A DNA stretch of 64,000 bases from Caenorhabditis remanei (GCF_010183535.1 NC_071328.1:11160001-11224000), one strand, 5' to 3'. Positions 1 through 13,406 are shown, counted from the first letter of the stretch. The notes: generated by a model not told the origin, from the letters alone. Translations and numbers: made by a program.

Positions 1-627
1 ATAATTGATCTTATCTGATTTTCAGTTTTTCACAAGTTTTCAGAAGTTCGAAAGATTGAGAACACATGACTTCGTGTCAGTAAATCAGTGAGAAAACTGA
101 AGAGAGTGAGAGATGAAAATGTTTTTGAAAAGGAAACGGAGAACGCAAAAAATAGAACAAAACATCATTGATTGACTCATCTTTTTTGTCTTTTTTCTCC
201 TGGTTTTAACTTTTTCGGAATGGGAAAATCGAGGAGAAACAGAGGAGAAAGATTGGGTCCAAAATGTCGGAAAGAAGAAAAAAGTTTGACGGGTTGAGGG
301 AGACTTTACACAAAAAAGATTAGCTTTTTTACTTTTCAAATAGTTTTGAAACGTTCCCACCACAATCAATCTTTCGATCTGCAATGGAGCTCAATTGAAA
401 TTATCGGCAGAGCGCATTTGACACGTAACTAAAATCGAAACGGAAACCGTCGAAAGTGATCAAGAAATCTGAAACTAAATATGAGGAGCTGCACCCAAAA
501 AAGCATTGATCGTAAACTATAAAAGCCGTTCGGGACTATCAAAAAAGAGAAATGAGATGGTGACGAAACCATTGATGTTTCAAAAAGCTACAGGCGGTTG
601 ATAATGGAAATTCTAGACATCGAGGTA

Positions 628-760
628 AAGAGAGAGGGTGCAGAGATGTTAGACAATCAAGCTTCTCTGCCCTCTCTCCTCTAGTTTGTAGTCTTTATAG
701 TCTGATAGCTCAAAAAATAGAAGGGCTATCGAAAAGTTTTCAACTACAAGAATGTAGATC
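628..760 (+). repeat. Dispersed repeat family, copy 1
   Basis: A purine-rich AGAGAGAGGGTGCAGAGA segment is followed by AAGCTTCTCTGCCCTCTC and then a GGGCTATCGAAAAGTTTTC-AACTAC tail. The same order recurs near 5.6, 7.3, 10.0 and 10.2 kb. The first half can fold on itself (GCAGAGA against TCTCTGC), so it may be a small non-autonomous element. The boundaries are approximate. Confidence 0.5.
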
Positions 761-3700
761 TAGGTTCGATGAACATGATTTCCAGTTACATTTGTCTGCG
801 TCTCTACTTTTTCGGTTTATTTATTCTTCTTTCAATTCCAGCATAGAATAAATTATAAAAACCGTAAAGAGCTAATTCTAAAACGTATGTATTCAATGTT
901 CCTATACATGTCAAAATAAATGGTGTGACATTTCTATGCGACCAATTCAAAAAATGACAATGTGATTGTAGACGAAAAGAGGAAAAACAAAAAGTGGGCG
1001 GAGCGAATTTGATATGAAAATGACCCCACGATAGAGTGGAAATATAATTGAATTTGAGGAGAGGAACCGACGAATTTTACGTCTTTTTGGGTATTATTTT
1101 CTTCGTTTTTGGTTGTCTTCTTCTTTTTCTTTCATATCTTCTTCTCCTTTTTGACTAATCACTGGTTATCAATCAATAAGAAAAATTGAAAAATGAAGAA
1201 GAGAGAAAAAGAGAAAAAGAAGAAAAAAGAAGAGATAGAGAGGAGAAAAAAGATATCGAATTACATTTAGAAAAATCTCTCGGATTTCTCGAAATGTCTG
1301 ATTTGAGAGAACCAATTCAGTGAGAACAAAAAAACCGCAGAATTCTGAACATTCCACCTGGAAAATGTAAATAAAATTAAGGAATTCTCTCCGGAAAAAA
1401 TACAAAAATAGAATTAGTGAAATCCGAAAATAGATTAACGAAATGGATTATCCATGTTGATGGCGTAGATTTTCAGATGGAATTCACGTCAAGAAATGGA
1501 TTTGGTTAAGGGGTTGACTTGGTATCCTTTTTGAGCTACTTTTGAATTTGGGCTTCCTCAAAATAATTTATCATTTCGAAAGCACTTTAAAACGTCTAGA
1601 CCAAAAAGTACGTTTTTTGAAATATGGAGCTAGGAAAAAAAGTGGATTTGAAGTGATATCTCACTTATTTCTTTGGAAAAAAGTTTGCCCGGAAATTCGA
1701 AAGATTCCCCCGTTCAGAGAACTATTTAGGATTTAGGTTTTTGACTATAAATTCCGAGATTTGAGTAATCTCTTACTCAAAACCTTTTTTCAGAATCTGG
1801 AGCTCAGTTTTCCTGAATCTACAAAGTTCACAAAGATTAAATTACAAGAAACACCAACATTGTCTCGTTTCGTTTTTAGAAAATTCAACTTTTTCAGAAA
1901 ACCTCATAAAGTTGTCTGGCACTTTTTTGATAGTCTGATCAGATTTTCAATCATTCGAGTACCTCGGAACTCATAAAAATAACTGAAAATGGACGTCTAG
2001 GCGGAAATTAGAAAAATGTGGAGGCGTCTCGAAGTCCGGTATCTCTTCTGTAACGAATATAAATAGAGAAAAAGTGCAAAAGCTCGTGTTTGGAATTTCA
2101 GAGAAATTCTAGGTATCTGGAAGAAGAAAGTTCAGAAAATAAGAGAGAGAAATGACGTCAGAGTCAATTGAATGAAGAATAGCTGAGGCCCGAAATAACA
2201 ACAAAAGATGTTGAAAACAGCAACGAGAAAGGCTGAAAATGACAGAGCGAGCAGGAAGAAGAAAACGAGAAGACGATGGAAAAAAGAAGAAAAAGAAGCA
2301 GAAAAAAAAGAGAGAGACAACCCGCCCACTTGACTGACATACTCTCTTTTTCTCTTTTTTCTTTTTTCTTTTCGGCTCTTTGAAGCTGTTGGCTCTCGGA
2401 GCAATGGACGATGAGCAATAGAGGGTTAGAGAGGCAAAGAGAGAGAGAGAGAAGCATGTTGCTCTTTCTCTCTCTTCGAGCAAAAGCTTTGAGAAATTGC
2501 TTGGCATGCTTTTGAGCTCAGAAGAAGAAGGAGAAGATATCTGTGGATGAAGGAAGTTGCTTCTGAAATAGAAAGTTATTTAAAGGGACTTTTGGAATAA
2601 AAATAGAAAATTCAAACGAGAAATCGTACAAAAGATATAAAAATATGGTTGGAAAGATCTTCGAAGAGAGAATAAGATAATTGAGGAACAGAAGAGTTGT
2701 CAGAACTCTGAGGAACTTTTAATAATTAGGTCGGGTGGCTCGATAGATAGCGTTTTTCTAAATTGGGTAGGATCTGCAAAAGTGATCACGCAATTGATGT
2801 ATCGTATATAATAATGGAAAGAAAATCAGATTTCAGATGTAAAACGAGACTCTCCTAAGTCAGGGAAATCTCAAATTCTCACACTTTCCATCGTCTCAAA
2901 ATGCAAAATAATAAGTTATATGCAGGTGAAAAAACTAAGGAAATTAATCAACAAAAATTCGTGTGAGAATCGAACTTTAAGAGCCAATTAATCAACCGAT
3001 AATCCATCAATTCTTGAAGAAAATGTTGGAAAACTTTGATCGGATTGGCTTTTAACCACCTGACTAGATGAGAGATATTAGCAAAGTACATTAGAAGTTG
3101 ACCCCAGGTGCATATGCTGATCAGACTACATATTCTCAATAGAGGACTGATTTTGAAAAGAGATCTATGTGTTTGAACAACAGAAAGGTCTGTCTAGCAA
3201 CTGCGCTCCACCGAACAAATCATTCTCTTGAATTTCAATAGAGCGCGGTTGCTAGAATGCGAATAAATATTCTATATAAACACCGACTATCTCCGTACCC
3301 GCTTCAATCTCAAAAACGTATCCTTGATCTTCCAAAAATAAGATTTCATTGGATTTGTTTATTTGTTTATCGCTCAAAACCCAAACAAAATATATTACTT
3401 TTCCTCCTTCCCAACTCATCAAACTTTCAAAGGATTTTTGAACTTTAAAAACTTAACAAAAAACCCTTTTCCTTTTTCTTTTTTCCAACTTTTCTTTCTC
3501 TTTTCTCGCCCCAAAAAACGAGAAAAATGGGCCAGGAACCGAAAAGAAAATGAGGACCAGAAGGGGTGACATATTCGGTCATAAAACATGAGGAAACGAG
3601 ACAAGGTTTCGTGTTTTCAGACGAAATGAGCTTTCGGAAAAAGAAAAAAAGAGAGTATCCTCTTATTATTTCATTAGGAACAGAAAAAGAAGAGATTATG

Positions 3701-5550
3701 ACTTGAAAAAGAAAAAGAAGAAGACAGAATAAAAAAAGAAGAAGAAGAAGAGAGTGGGGGTGAAGAACTAATTGATGATTAAATTGAGTAATCTAACACT
3801 TTCAGAAGTCCCAAATGACACCAATGCACTTTTACGATACATGACGTTTTATGAGAAACCGGAGCTCTATTCTTGGATTTGTACTATTCAGAAAACGGAT
3901 ACATGTTTGGATGATTTCGAAAAGTACAGGAATCTCATGAGATAGTTTGTAAGTTTTATAAAATTCAGGAGTATTTCGAATTAAAAAAGCGGGTAGTCTG
4001 AATAATGGCTGAGTTTGAAGAGTTTTCATGAAGTCACCAAAATGTTGAAATCTTAAAAATCAGTTATTTTCGTTGATCAAATCTAGATTCTCATTTTCCT
4101 AGTTGACAACTTTTTTATAGCTTGTATAGCTTTCGAGATATCGACATTTGAAGAAGATTCACTGAAATTGAGTGACGGAGAGAGTGAGAAGCTAGAGTGT
4201 CTGATTGCTCTTTTCTTTCAACCTATGTAGCTTATTTTAGAAGGCTATTATCTCTGAAAATATTAGAGATATCAAAAAGCTGCCAGCTATGGAAAATATG
4301 GCTTGAGAAGCTTATGATAAATTGAGCTCGTCGGAAAACCATGATACCTCTACAACTTTTCTGAATTTCGCGACATAATTAGACCTTATTTTATCAATAA
4401 ACACTATTTCCATACCTCTAATTCGATGAAGCCTAGAAATAGTATTTTCAGCTGCTTCTTCAGTAATAAGTCTCTTTTCTAAGTTAAGAGAAATAAGACA
4501 AGAATATCTATTTTCCAATTCCAATATATCCTTTCACACTCCTTCAATCTCTTATTCTACATTTCTTATTTATGTCTTCTCTCCACCTCCTCATTTATTT
4601 TTTTCCCTTATTTTTTTCTTATTTTACTAATGACGTAGATTCCATTCATAATTCAAAAATCCCAGCAGTAAAAAGAGAAGAAAAAGTATATCTAATCATA
4701 CATTCTTGCTTGATTTCTGCTCTCCGTTGGAGCAAAAACCTCAATTTTCTTGTGAAGCATGCAAACATTTGGAAACGTGACCTACTTTTGAAGTAAGGTT
4801 GAAAGATTTCTAGACGTCAAAATATCAGTAAGATTTCGAACTTTGAAAGAGATTTATGGCGGATATTCAAAGTTTTAAACGACTATTTCTGATATTTCCA
4901 CCTGAAATTTTTAAAAATACGGAAATATTTGGGTGCTCTCACGAGTCAGTGGAGGCGGTGTCTGTGTTGAGCTAATCCTTTCCGATTTTCTTCCTTTTTT
5001 GCTTAACATATCATATGCAGAAAAGCGAAAAGCCAAACGAAAAGTTGTTTTTCGATGTGAAAATCTAGAATCACGTGGGATAAAATTAGTGAGAGAATAT
5101 CAGATTTACGTGAGGATTTACTCAAAATGTGATATGTTTGTAGAGAATGAATTGCAGCAATTTGTGATGAAAAGATGAGAAAGTTGCTGAGAAATTAGAT
5201 GAGATCGGAAACCACAAACCATAAAATCTTCAGATGGAAAAACATCCGGAGTATTGAAGTTTTGATGAAAATAAAAATAAAATATCTTTTGGTTTCTGGA
5301 TTTTATTTTCAGACATCGGGTACTAATTGCCTTCGTCATATGAAGGATATTTTCCAGACAGACTGTGAGAAAACGTTTGAATTCGAAATGAAATTATGGG
5401 AAATCACTTTTCAACGGTGCGTCATTGACTCGGAAATAGAAAATTTTGCTCCGGATGAAGTCTGATCGTGTTCTGAAAATCAAAACTTATTTTTTTGATA
5501 TTCGGTAGCTCTGATAGTTTCAGAAAATTACGTTTTCAAAATTGGGATAT

Positions 5551-5690
5551 GTGCGAAAGAGGGACAGAGAAGTCAGACGCTCTAGCTTCTTTGCACTCTC
5601 AATGCTCTAGATTTTCAGTTAATTATCTTCGAAGGTGCTTATCTTGAAAGCTTTGCAGCTATCAAAAAGTTGTCAACTACAAAAGGAGAG
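5551..5690 (+). repeat. Dispersed repeat family, copy 2
   Basis: This copy contains GAGGGACAGAGAAGTCAGA, then CTCTAGCTTCTTTGCACTC and a tail AGCTATCAAAAAGTTG followed by TCAACTACAAAA. It has the same internal order as the copies at 7.3 and 10.2 kb. Confidence 0.55.
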
Positions 5691-7260
5691 GTTTACGTTT
5701 GACCCGTCTAAAAATATTATTTACAAACAATTGGGACATGTTATTTTACAATAATGACTCTCAACTGCCTCGAAATTTCAGATTCTTCCTTTTTCTTTAT
5801 TTCTAACAAAATTCCAGAACATTCTACAAGAACCAGTCAGAGCAAAGTTTTCAAAGAGAACAAAAGATTACCAAGTTATCGAAAACCGCTCGAAAAACAA
5901 ACAAAAAAAGTACTGTATACATGAACAGTGTCCAATCTCATTGATGTTTTCAGCTGTGTGTGTCGTCATGAAAAATGAAAAGAGAATTGTATGTGCGCGA
6001 TTGGGAAGCAGCTTCACCACCAGCTAGCACAAAAAACCTTTGCGTCGTTTTCTGGTTTTCTGTAGCCAAATATTTTTTGCAATCGCGTGATGTGTATACT
6101 CAGGCCTGTGCCTGCTGCTTCTACGAGACGAATAAAAGAGTCCAGTTTTCGAGAGAAGACAGAAAATGTTTGAAGAGTGAAAGAGAGCGAAAGGAATAGG
6201 TCTCGAGACGAATGAGATCATCTTTCGACGGTAAAAAATGACTGGGTTCAAGGGGAGTTGAAGGGCTTTCTGGAAGGAATCATATGGTGCTATCAAATCT
6301 GGATTGGCTGAGATTTTCTGAAAATCCAGAATACCTAAAGCTTACAGAAGTATCACGAGCCATTAGCACGTCTTTTCATATGCGCCTTACCAGAATTAAA
6401 GGAAAGAAGAGAGGATTCCGATGTAGATGTATTATGACACAAAAAATAATTGGGAAAACTGTTTGTAAACGGGGAAAACACGAAAGGAATCGGTCAGTGA
6501 AAGTGAGCCTTTCGGAGCCCCGAAAACTGGTATTTGCTCAACAAAAAAGTGTCGAGTTACCAACTATTACCGTCGATTTTTGTTTATAAATAGCGTCGTT
6601 TTGTACCGAAATAAAACTTGCTCCGAGGTCAGTTTTAGGTAGAAAAAGAAGTCCAATTGAACTTGCCTCGTTGAGATGTTATATAAAAAAAGTGAGGGTA
6701 AGAACTCAAAAGAATTGAGTAAATATTGGAGAAAAGTGGTGGTCTTTTGGATTCGAACAGAAGCTTTAGTGAACATAAAGCACGGATTGGAACAACACTC
6801 AAATTCATCCACGGCTCAAACCGTCGAGTAGCTCAAATGGTACCTAGGAGCATGAGTCATGGAGTCAAACTTACCAGAAGGTATCGATAGCCAGTTTGAA
6901 GATTTAATCTTCAAAACCGGCTGAAACAAGTCTTGAATGATAACTTTTCGTTTTAGAATCCCTGATGGAATTCGATGAAAAAGTGCAAATATACATATTT
7001 ATAAATTGTACTATTATTCGAGACTCGCTGACTCTACAAATCTCTTCCACTACGTCAGAGACGTTGTCAGATTCAGATGACCAACTTTAGTCTCTTTTTC
7101 TTCTTATTCTCGTAGAAATTAAAAGAAAAAGGGCAGGTGGAAATGAGTCTCGAGGTTTTGAAGACTCAGAAATATCAGAAGATTTTTTTCTGAGTCGAAA
7201 ATGGAAAAAAGAGTTTTCAGAGTGAGCCCCTGAAGTCTGAAATTGGAGAACTGAGAAAGG

Positions 7261-7370
7261 ACGCAGAGAAGTCAGATATTCTAGCTTCTCTGCCCACTCT
7301 CATACTCTCTGGTTCAGTTTCTCATCTCCAAAACGGGTAGAGCTATCAAAACGTTGCCAACTACAAAAGG
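7261..7370 (+). repeat. Dispersed repeat family, copy 3
   Basis: This copy contains GCAGAGAAGTCAGATATTC, then TAGCTTCTCTGCCCACTC and a tail GAGCTATCAAAACGTTGCC followed by AACTACAAAA. It is the closest match to copy 2. Confidence 0.55.
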
Positions 7371-7857
7371 AAAAATCTAGGTTTTTTGTGAAAAAAAACA
7401 ATTTTCAAGGTTCATGGCAACACCAATACATGCTAAAGTTCAGAAGAAATTTTCGAAAAAATTAATTTAAAAAAAAAGATTTTTGACTGATACGGTAGGA
7501 AAATTTTTCGAGAATCAAATCGGAAAACTGTTATGAAATAAAGAGACACATTGAGCAATTCCTGAACACCTTGGATCACAAATTCATTCTTCGGTGATCC
7601 ATCCCTACAGTCTTGCTCTCCGTTGAAACACTTCAAGGAGTGTAGTCATTAAAAAAAAATCATTGCAGCTGAAGAATCAATCAATAGTCGAAAAATCTAC
7701 AGTATAATAAAGAAAATAGTGAATAAAAACGAGAGAATCGAGAGAAAAGATTTCAAAAAAGTGGGAGTTAACCGCACGAATTGGAGGAGATGACGAGATG
7801 ACGGTGAGCGAAAGTCGAAAAATAAACAAACTTTTCTACAGACAGAGTCCTCTCTCT

Positions 7858-8050
7858 TTTTCTTTCCGCGCGGAAACATCGAGTCTCTCTCACTCAAATA
7901 TTCCCTTTTCCTTCTTCATTCTGACAACATTTTCCCCATTGACTCCGCCCATTTTGCGTGACGCGAAAAGTGCGCGGAAACGAGGCGATCCGCGTGTGAG
8001 CAAATACGGACGGTTTGTTTGCGGAAGAAAGAGACACGCCCACTTTTGTG
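7858..8050. promoter_or_regulatory. CpG-rich patch with E2F-like palindrome
   Basis: A CpG-dense stretch in otherwise AT-rich DNA. It contains the perfect palindrome TTTCCGCGCGGAAA (7863-7876), a second TGCGCGGAAA near 7970, and CTCCGCCC and ACACGCCCAC boxes. The composition resembles a promoter, and the palindrome holds two opposed E2F-like half sites. No flanking exon could be identified, so a regulatory role is inferred only from composition. Confidence 0.3.
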
Positions 8051-9964
8051 AGACGGTTTTCATCGTTTTTCCGAAATGACCAGGCGATGGGAAAATAATG
8101 GATATTTGACGGGGGTGTTGAAAATGAGAAGAACTGTAGGAGGAGAGGAGAGGGAATTAAGAGAATGAAATCAAAAGATTAAAAGAGGGTGATCGGGAGA
8201 AAGAATGGAGCAATTATTTGAAGTGTGATGCTCCAAATAGGGGGTGAAGTTATGGATAAGTTTCTGCACTTCATTGAGAGAGAAATGCGCGTTGAGGACA
8301 CCACTTCTGGTTTTTAAATAAAAAATTAGCTGTACTAGAAGTTATTGTTCAATTAAGTCAAACATTGAAGGATTCGCTGTCTATTTGGATTGAAACTGTC
8401 CTCTTCAGCTCCTTCTGAAAGGTCAGGAAATAAGATTGTTGTTCTAGAACTCTCGAAAATCAACCAAAGGTGCAGAAACTGTATGCAGAAATCTTGCTAA
8501 AATACTGTCAATCGCTCTAGGATGTGAATCAAAATAATTTGGAGTAAACTAACTGACAGAAAATGTATAAACTGTTTTAGATTGATATTAAACTCCCAAA
8601 AAAAATCGAATGAACTACGGTAGAGTAAGTTTCCTGAGATTTCGTCACGCTCTGGTTTAAATACAAATCTCTAATAGCTTAATAGTGCAGTAACTTTGAT
8701 ATTTTTGCTGAAATAACTCTTAGAAGTACAGACTGAAAATCAGAATCTACAAAATCTTTCACGCGTGATCGAATCGAGTGATCATCATCAAATATTTTGA
8801 GGTTCCAGAAATATCTTTGAATTTTTTGAATTCGTAGAAATAGTGCAATGAAAGTACAAAATGACAAAAATTCGTAATAAAATTTTGTATGATTCTGATT
8901 CTAAAACGGATTTTGAAATATAAATTTTTATGAAATTCTCCAGAGAATATAGATCAGAAGCTTCAAGTACAACGTGACTTTAGTTCACAAATCTCAATTA
9001 GAAATCAGATGATTCAAGTGATTCTTTTAGACTCGACTAATTTAGAATCCATATAAAAAGTGCATTCTTTAATAAGAAATAGAGAAAGAAAATGTAAAAG
9101 TCACCGAAAAACTAAAAACAGAAATGAGTCAGAAAACGAGAAATTCTTGATGCGATTTTGTTTATCAGAGCAATTGAAATATCTGATTTCCGTCAAAAGA
9201 ATTGGATTCAATTACACATTTATAACTGAAAGAGAAGCCGAAAGAGAAAGAGAAGAATAATATGAATACAAATGAAATTCATTTCTTCCGAATACTTCAG
9301 AAGGCTCATACAAGAAGAATCAAAAGTGGGATAGAGCACTTTCACCGAAACTTTTTTGGCATTCCAGATGACATCAACAATAGAAAAAGAGTTTATAAAA
9401 GTCTCGTTTTGACCTTTTTATCCTGCATTCCACCTACCCGGAAGCTGTCAATTTTCCCCCAAAAAATGTCTGCGTTGGTAGCTATTATTTTTGGGTTTTT
9501 TGGAGGGCAGAAATAAACTGCAACTCGTCGTCAGAAGAGGGAATGTGATAGAAATGAATGAGAATATTATGATAACTGTAGCTACAAAAAGGGCGAGAAA
9601 TCGGATACGCAGATGAGAAGAAAATGCTTCCGGTTGTCACAGAAATTGATGAATTAATGAGATTGAAAGGACAAAAGTGATGAAGAGATACTGATCAGAG
9701 ATGACGTCTTCAAAAAAAGATATATTGCAAAAGTTGTGATAAATGAGAGAAGATACGTGAAATATGGGTTCACTAATTCTTTTTGAGTTTAGTCTCTCGC
9801 CGGTCAAAGGAGAAAGTACGATTCCGGTTTGGTTCTCGTGTACCGTTCGAAAGATTCTATTTTTGAATTCAGTATGGATTTCCTAGTTTTATAAGTTTCC
9901 GGTTGTGTGATGAACACAATGATAGCTATTTAAAATATGGATCTTCCAGGGCATTGTGATAAGA

Positions 9965-10070
9965 GAGAACGGGAGAAAGTGAAAAGAAACTAGAGTGTCA
10001 GACTCCTCTGTGCACTCTCAGCGGCGTATTTCAAAAACTAGAAGCACTATCAGAAAGTGGTCAACTAGAA
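9965..10070 (+). repeat. Dispersed repeat family, copy 4
   Basis: A diverged copy: AGAAACTAGAGTGTCAGAC, TCCTCTGTGCACTCTC, then CACTATCAGAAAGTGGTCAAC. Order and spacing match the other copies. Confidence 0.45.
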
Positions 10071-10214
10071 AAAAAAAACTATTTTTGAACTACACCGTAC
10101 TAAAATTGAATTCAATGTTTAGAGACTAAGGCGACATCGAGCCTTGTTTCTTATTTTGAAGATCTCTCTACATCGAGATACGAACCTACGAAGACTGATA
10201 GCGGAGGTTTGGGT

Positions 10215-10360
10215 AAAAGAGGGACAGAGACACTAGAGACTCTGACTTCTCTGAATATCTATGTCTTACTTTAACTAGTCATTCTCAAAGAGCCATGACT
10301 GAGTATCTAGGAGAGCTGCCAAACGTTTCCTTACTGAAAACTGTAGATCTCAATTTGATC
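10215..10360 (+). repeat. Dispersed repeat family, copy 5
   Basis: A diverged copy: AAAGAGGGACAGAGACACTA, TCTGACTTCTCTGAA, and a late GAGCTGCCAAACGTTTCC tail. It lies only about 150 bp after copy 4, so two copies are nearly in tandem. Confidence 0.45.
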
Positions 10361-11736
10361 TACAGAAATCTACAAAAATGGAATAGCTATCAGATTGCAG
10401 TTCTTCCGAATTTTCAAAAAAGTTATCGATCATAGTTCAATAATCTATGGAGCGTGCGTTCTATTTTCAGAACCTGATTGTATTGCATGCATACTTGTAT
10501 TGTTAGATTCAGACAAAAATATACCAGTAAATGCGGATTTCTCTTTGAATTCAGATTTCCAAAAACTTTCAAAGATTCAGAATCTCTTTCATTCGTTATC
10601 TCATTCGGGATATATCTTGCTAGTGCACTAAACCGAACACTGAACTGAGTTAGTCCACTGAAACTTCATAAACTCTCCTTAACCAGACAACAATCACAGC
10701 TCAAAAATCATTTCCAGTAAACCGTTTCCGGTATTCATAGTGGTTTTAACGAGAAGACACAATACATACACGAGTCAAAGACCATCCATCCGGGTATTGA
10801 AATCATATTGAACTGATAAGATAGCTGGGTTGAAAATTGGAATGAAATGGTGGGAGAAAACTATTATTTCAGGTCAAACACGAGAGCAAACATACATATT
10901 TTCCATTGCTTCCCTATCAGTATTTTATCAATTTCTTCTCTTTTTCTCTACATTCTCTCTATTCTCAACACTATTTCTGTGGTCTCTTATAGTCTGTCAT
11001 GCTTTGCATTCGGGCTATTTCGGATACGTGATAAGACGAAAATGGCGACGTTTTCGCCGAAAATAGAATAAGAAAAAGGGGAAAATGCAGAGAAAAAGTA
11101 TGGTAAAAAGAGAAGAAAAAGAAAGAGATTGTTGCTGATAAATGATAGTGATAGATGATTTTATTTTTATGTTTAAAGAGAAGGGACTTATAGAAGGAAA
11201 TCAGAAGTGACATGTGATTTAAAAAGATCAAACAGATGAGAATACACAAACGATCTTGTTGAGTACGACGTGAACCAACTTTAGTGATGTTTATCTTCGA
11301 TGTCTGGCATCTGACTGCTGGATACTCTAGAACAGAGAAGCCAGGTTAAAAAATTATCAGGGAGATGTTAGACATGACTGTAAGACACTGAAACTGAAGG
11401 TGTGAAAGCTGCGAACGAGTATGCCAATCAATATCTCCCAAATTTTAGATCTTCAATTTGGATATAAGTCCTGATATCATAACTGATGGTAGTAACGGGA
11501 TGAAAACTGATTCTAATTTATAAGGATCTGCATGCGGCTATCTGAAATTTAAGGGAGACCCGAGTAAATAGTCATATGAGTGTTGCTCGGTTTTACGGTA
11601 GGAGCAGTTTGCTGGACTAAAAACTAAGAAATTATTGTTTATTAGAAGGAATTAAGGAAAATAATACGTAAACACAGGAATAGAATAAAGAAACCGATAG
11701 AAAGTTGATACACGTTGAACAAGGAGTCTTGATTTA

Positions 11737-12480
11737 TTACTGTGGAGACTGGCTATTGATGACATAGTTGGGATTGTAGAATGGATTTGGGATCAAACGA
11801 ATGGAAGATGGTGTAGGATCAGAAGACGTCGGTTTAGATGAAGACAGAACGTAAGATGGGTCATAAAATGGGTTGGCGATCAACTTGGCTGCGAGTGGAG
11901 ATGTAGGTGTTGATCCTGACGATGAAGTAGAAGCAGTTGTAGCTTTGGATGAATATCGTTTGTATGATGGATCATAGAATGGATTGGCAACTAATGAAAC
12001 TCTATATGGAGAGGTAGATCGTGGTGTTGATCTAGATGAAGCCGTAGTTGATGATCCAGATGACACAGATCTTGAGATACTTGCTGCACGATTCGCTATG
12101 AAAGGAGGCACGATGGATGAAGAGGAGCTAGAGGGTCCAGAAGAGCAATGAACCTTTGCCAGTCTTTCATAAACATGGAATTTCTCTTCCGTCGAGATCA
12201 TGATCTGAGCCATTTGGCGAGAGTGATCGTCAAGACAATTTTGCTCAAATGGAGTGAGAGAACGATTTCTTGGGTAGAAGAAGAAAGAAGACATTCTGAG
12301 ATAGAGAATGGAATGAGAGGAAGACTGAACTGAACGGATAACTGTAGTCCCATCGGGTATCTGGGCAACGCAAGACCACGCCCATTTTCCCAAGTGCACT
12401 TTCTCGAGTGCGTTTTCCCAGGAGTTTATTAACAACCGATTGTAAACGGATGTCCCTATCTTGGAACATCTGATAAGCAT
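11737..12480 (-). CDS. Ser-rich protein with three NPFY-type repeats, function unknown
   Basis: A single uninterrupted 247-codon frame. I do not recognise the protein. The first ~110 residues are mixed and contain Trp. The rest is Ser/Thr/Pro-rich and low-complexity, and holds three spaced imperfect repeats whose cores read NPFYDPSY, NPFYDPSY and NPFYNPNY (the last near the C-terminus). NPF tripeptides are the classic EH-domain ligand and NPxY is a PTB-domain/endocytic sorting motif; each core satisfies both patterns. A role as an endocytic or signalling adaptor is therefore inferred, not shown. Upstream exons may exist: no clear promoter or trans-splice acceptor was found ahead of the ATG. 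The next gene, chaf-1, is divergent, starting about 0.9 kb away. Confidence 0.6.
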   Translation of the reverse strand: MLIRCSKIGTSVYNRLLINSWENALEKVHLGKWAWSCVAQIPDGTTVIRSVQSSSHSILYLRMSSFFFYPRNRSLTPFEQNCLDDHSRQMAQIMISTEEKFHVYERLAKVHCSSGPSSSSSSIVPPFIANRAASISRSVSSGSSTTASSRSTPRSTSPYRVSLVANPFYDPSYKRYSSKATTASTSSSGSTPTSPLAAKLIANPFYDPSYVLSSSKPTSSDPTPSSIRLIPNPFYNPNYVINSQSPQ

Positions 12481-13406
12481 TGTAAGAGTGACTATGTGAA
12501 GATGGAACAGTCAATAAATCATATAATATATTATAATTAATTGAAGAAATTGTGTGATTTTGTGTTATAGGAATAATACAGCTTAGAATAGAAATAATCT
12601 GATGTTGAAAAAACGGTTAGATAAAAGAGACTGAATACTGAAAATAGACGCAAATAGACGCGAATAGAAGGAAAAGAAGAAGAAGAAGATATCCCCTCCG
12701 GCTTCTGCTCTAGCCTATGACATCATTTTGTCGATCAGAGACAACGAATAAACAAAAATTGCGTTAGATACACAAAATTAATGTGTTTCATTTCTATTCG
12801 AAATTCAGTAAAAACCAGGAGTCCATGAGGGATCGGAGTGTTGATCCTGAAAAGTTTATTTGTACATGTAGAGTATTTTGTGTTTTTCGCACGTGCACAC
12901 AATAGTATCAAATCATGTTTTCTAATATCTGGAATGAAACATTATAAATGCTATCAATCAAACGTAATTATGGAAACATCAACCAAAAAATTGAAATTCA
13001 TCTCGAAATGTTTGATGCGTTTTGATTATTTTCAGTATTACATGAAAATTCAGAAATCACCTCATTTCTTGGCTTTTTAAGTAGGAACTGAGGTTTGTAT
13101 CATTCATATCCAACTCGGTGTTTCGTTTCTTCACTACAGTTAGTTAAACGCAGCCGCCTGTCAATAAGATGCTGGTCTCCAGATTTCACTTCAGAAGTTT
13201 AGAGACGAGAGATACTACGGAAAGAAGAGAGCGCAGAGATATGGCTGGCGGACTAGTTCATTATGGCCGAGAAACCAGTCGAGCGGGAGATTACCGCTTT
13301 CGAAATTATCACGCTTTTTCGATCTTCTTTTCTCATTTTCTGATAATCACTTGTTTCCGTCCCTGATTTTTGTTGTGTGAAATTTTACATTTTCATGTTT
13401 TCAGAT
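12481..13406. other. Intergenic region between divergent genes
   Basis: AT-rich spacer between the NPFY-repeat gene (-) and chaf-1 (+). No exon, RNA gene or repeat was recognised. It presumably holds both promoters. Confidence 0.5.

Larger units (their letters stand above)
1..11736. other. Gene-poor region with dispersed repeats
   Basis: I find no exon chain here that I can support. Open frames are short, and most follow purine- or pyrimidine-rich tracts that lack stop codons. The stretch contains at least five diverged copies of one repeat family (listed separately) and a CpG-rich patch at about 7.86-8.05 kb. It could be intergenic, or a very long intron of a gene whose exons lie to the left. 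Confidence 0.6.

Noticed and set aside
2109..2507. Overlapping minus-strand frames rich in Phe/Ser/Lys near 2.1-2.5 kb
   Set aside because: Low-complexity purine/pyrimidine tracts; no splice sites or conserved motif.
6820..6900. tRNA-like stretch (TAGCTCAAATGGT ... GAGCA)
   Set aside because: Only a D-arm-like segment is present; there is no proper anticodon stem, T-arm or paired acceptor stem.
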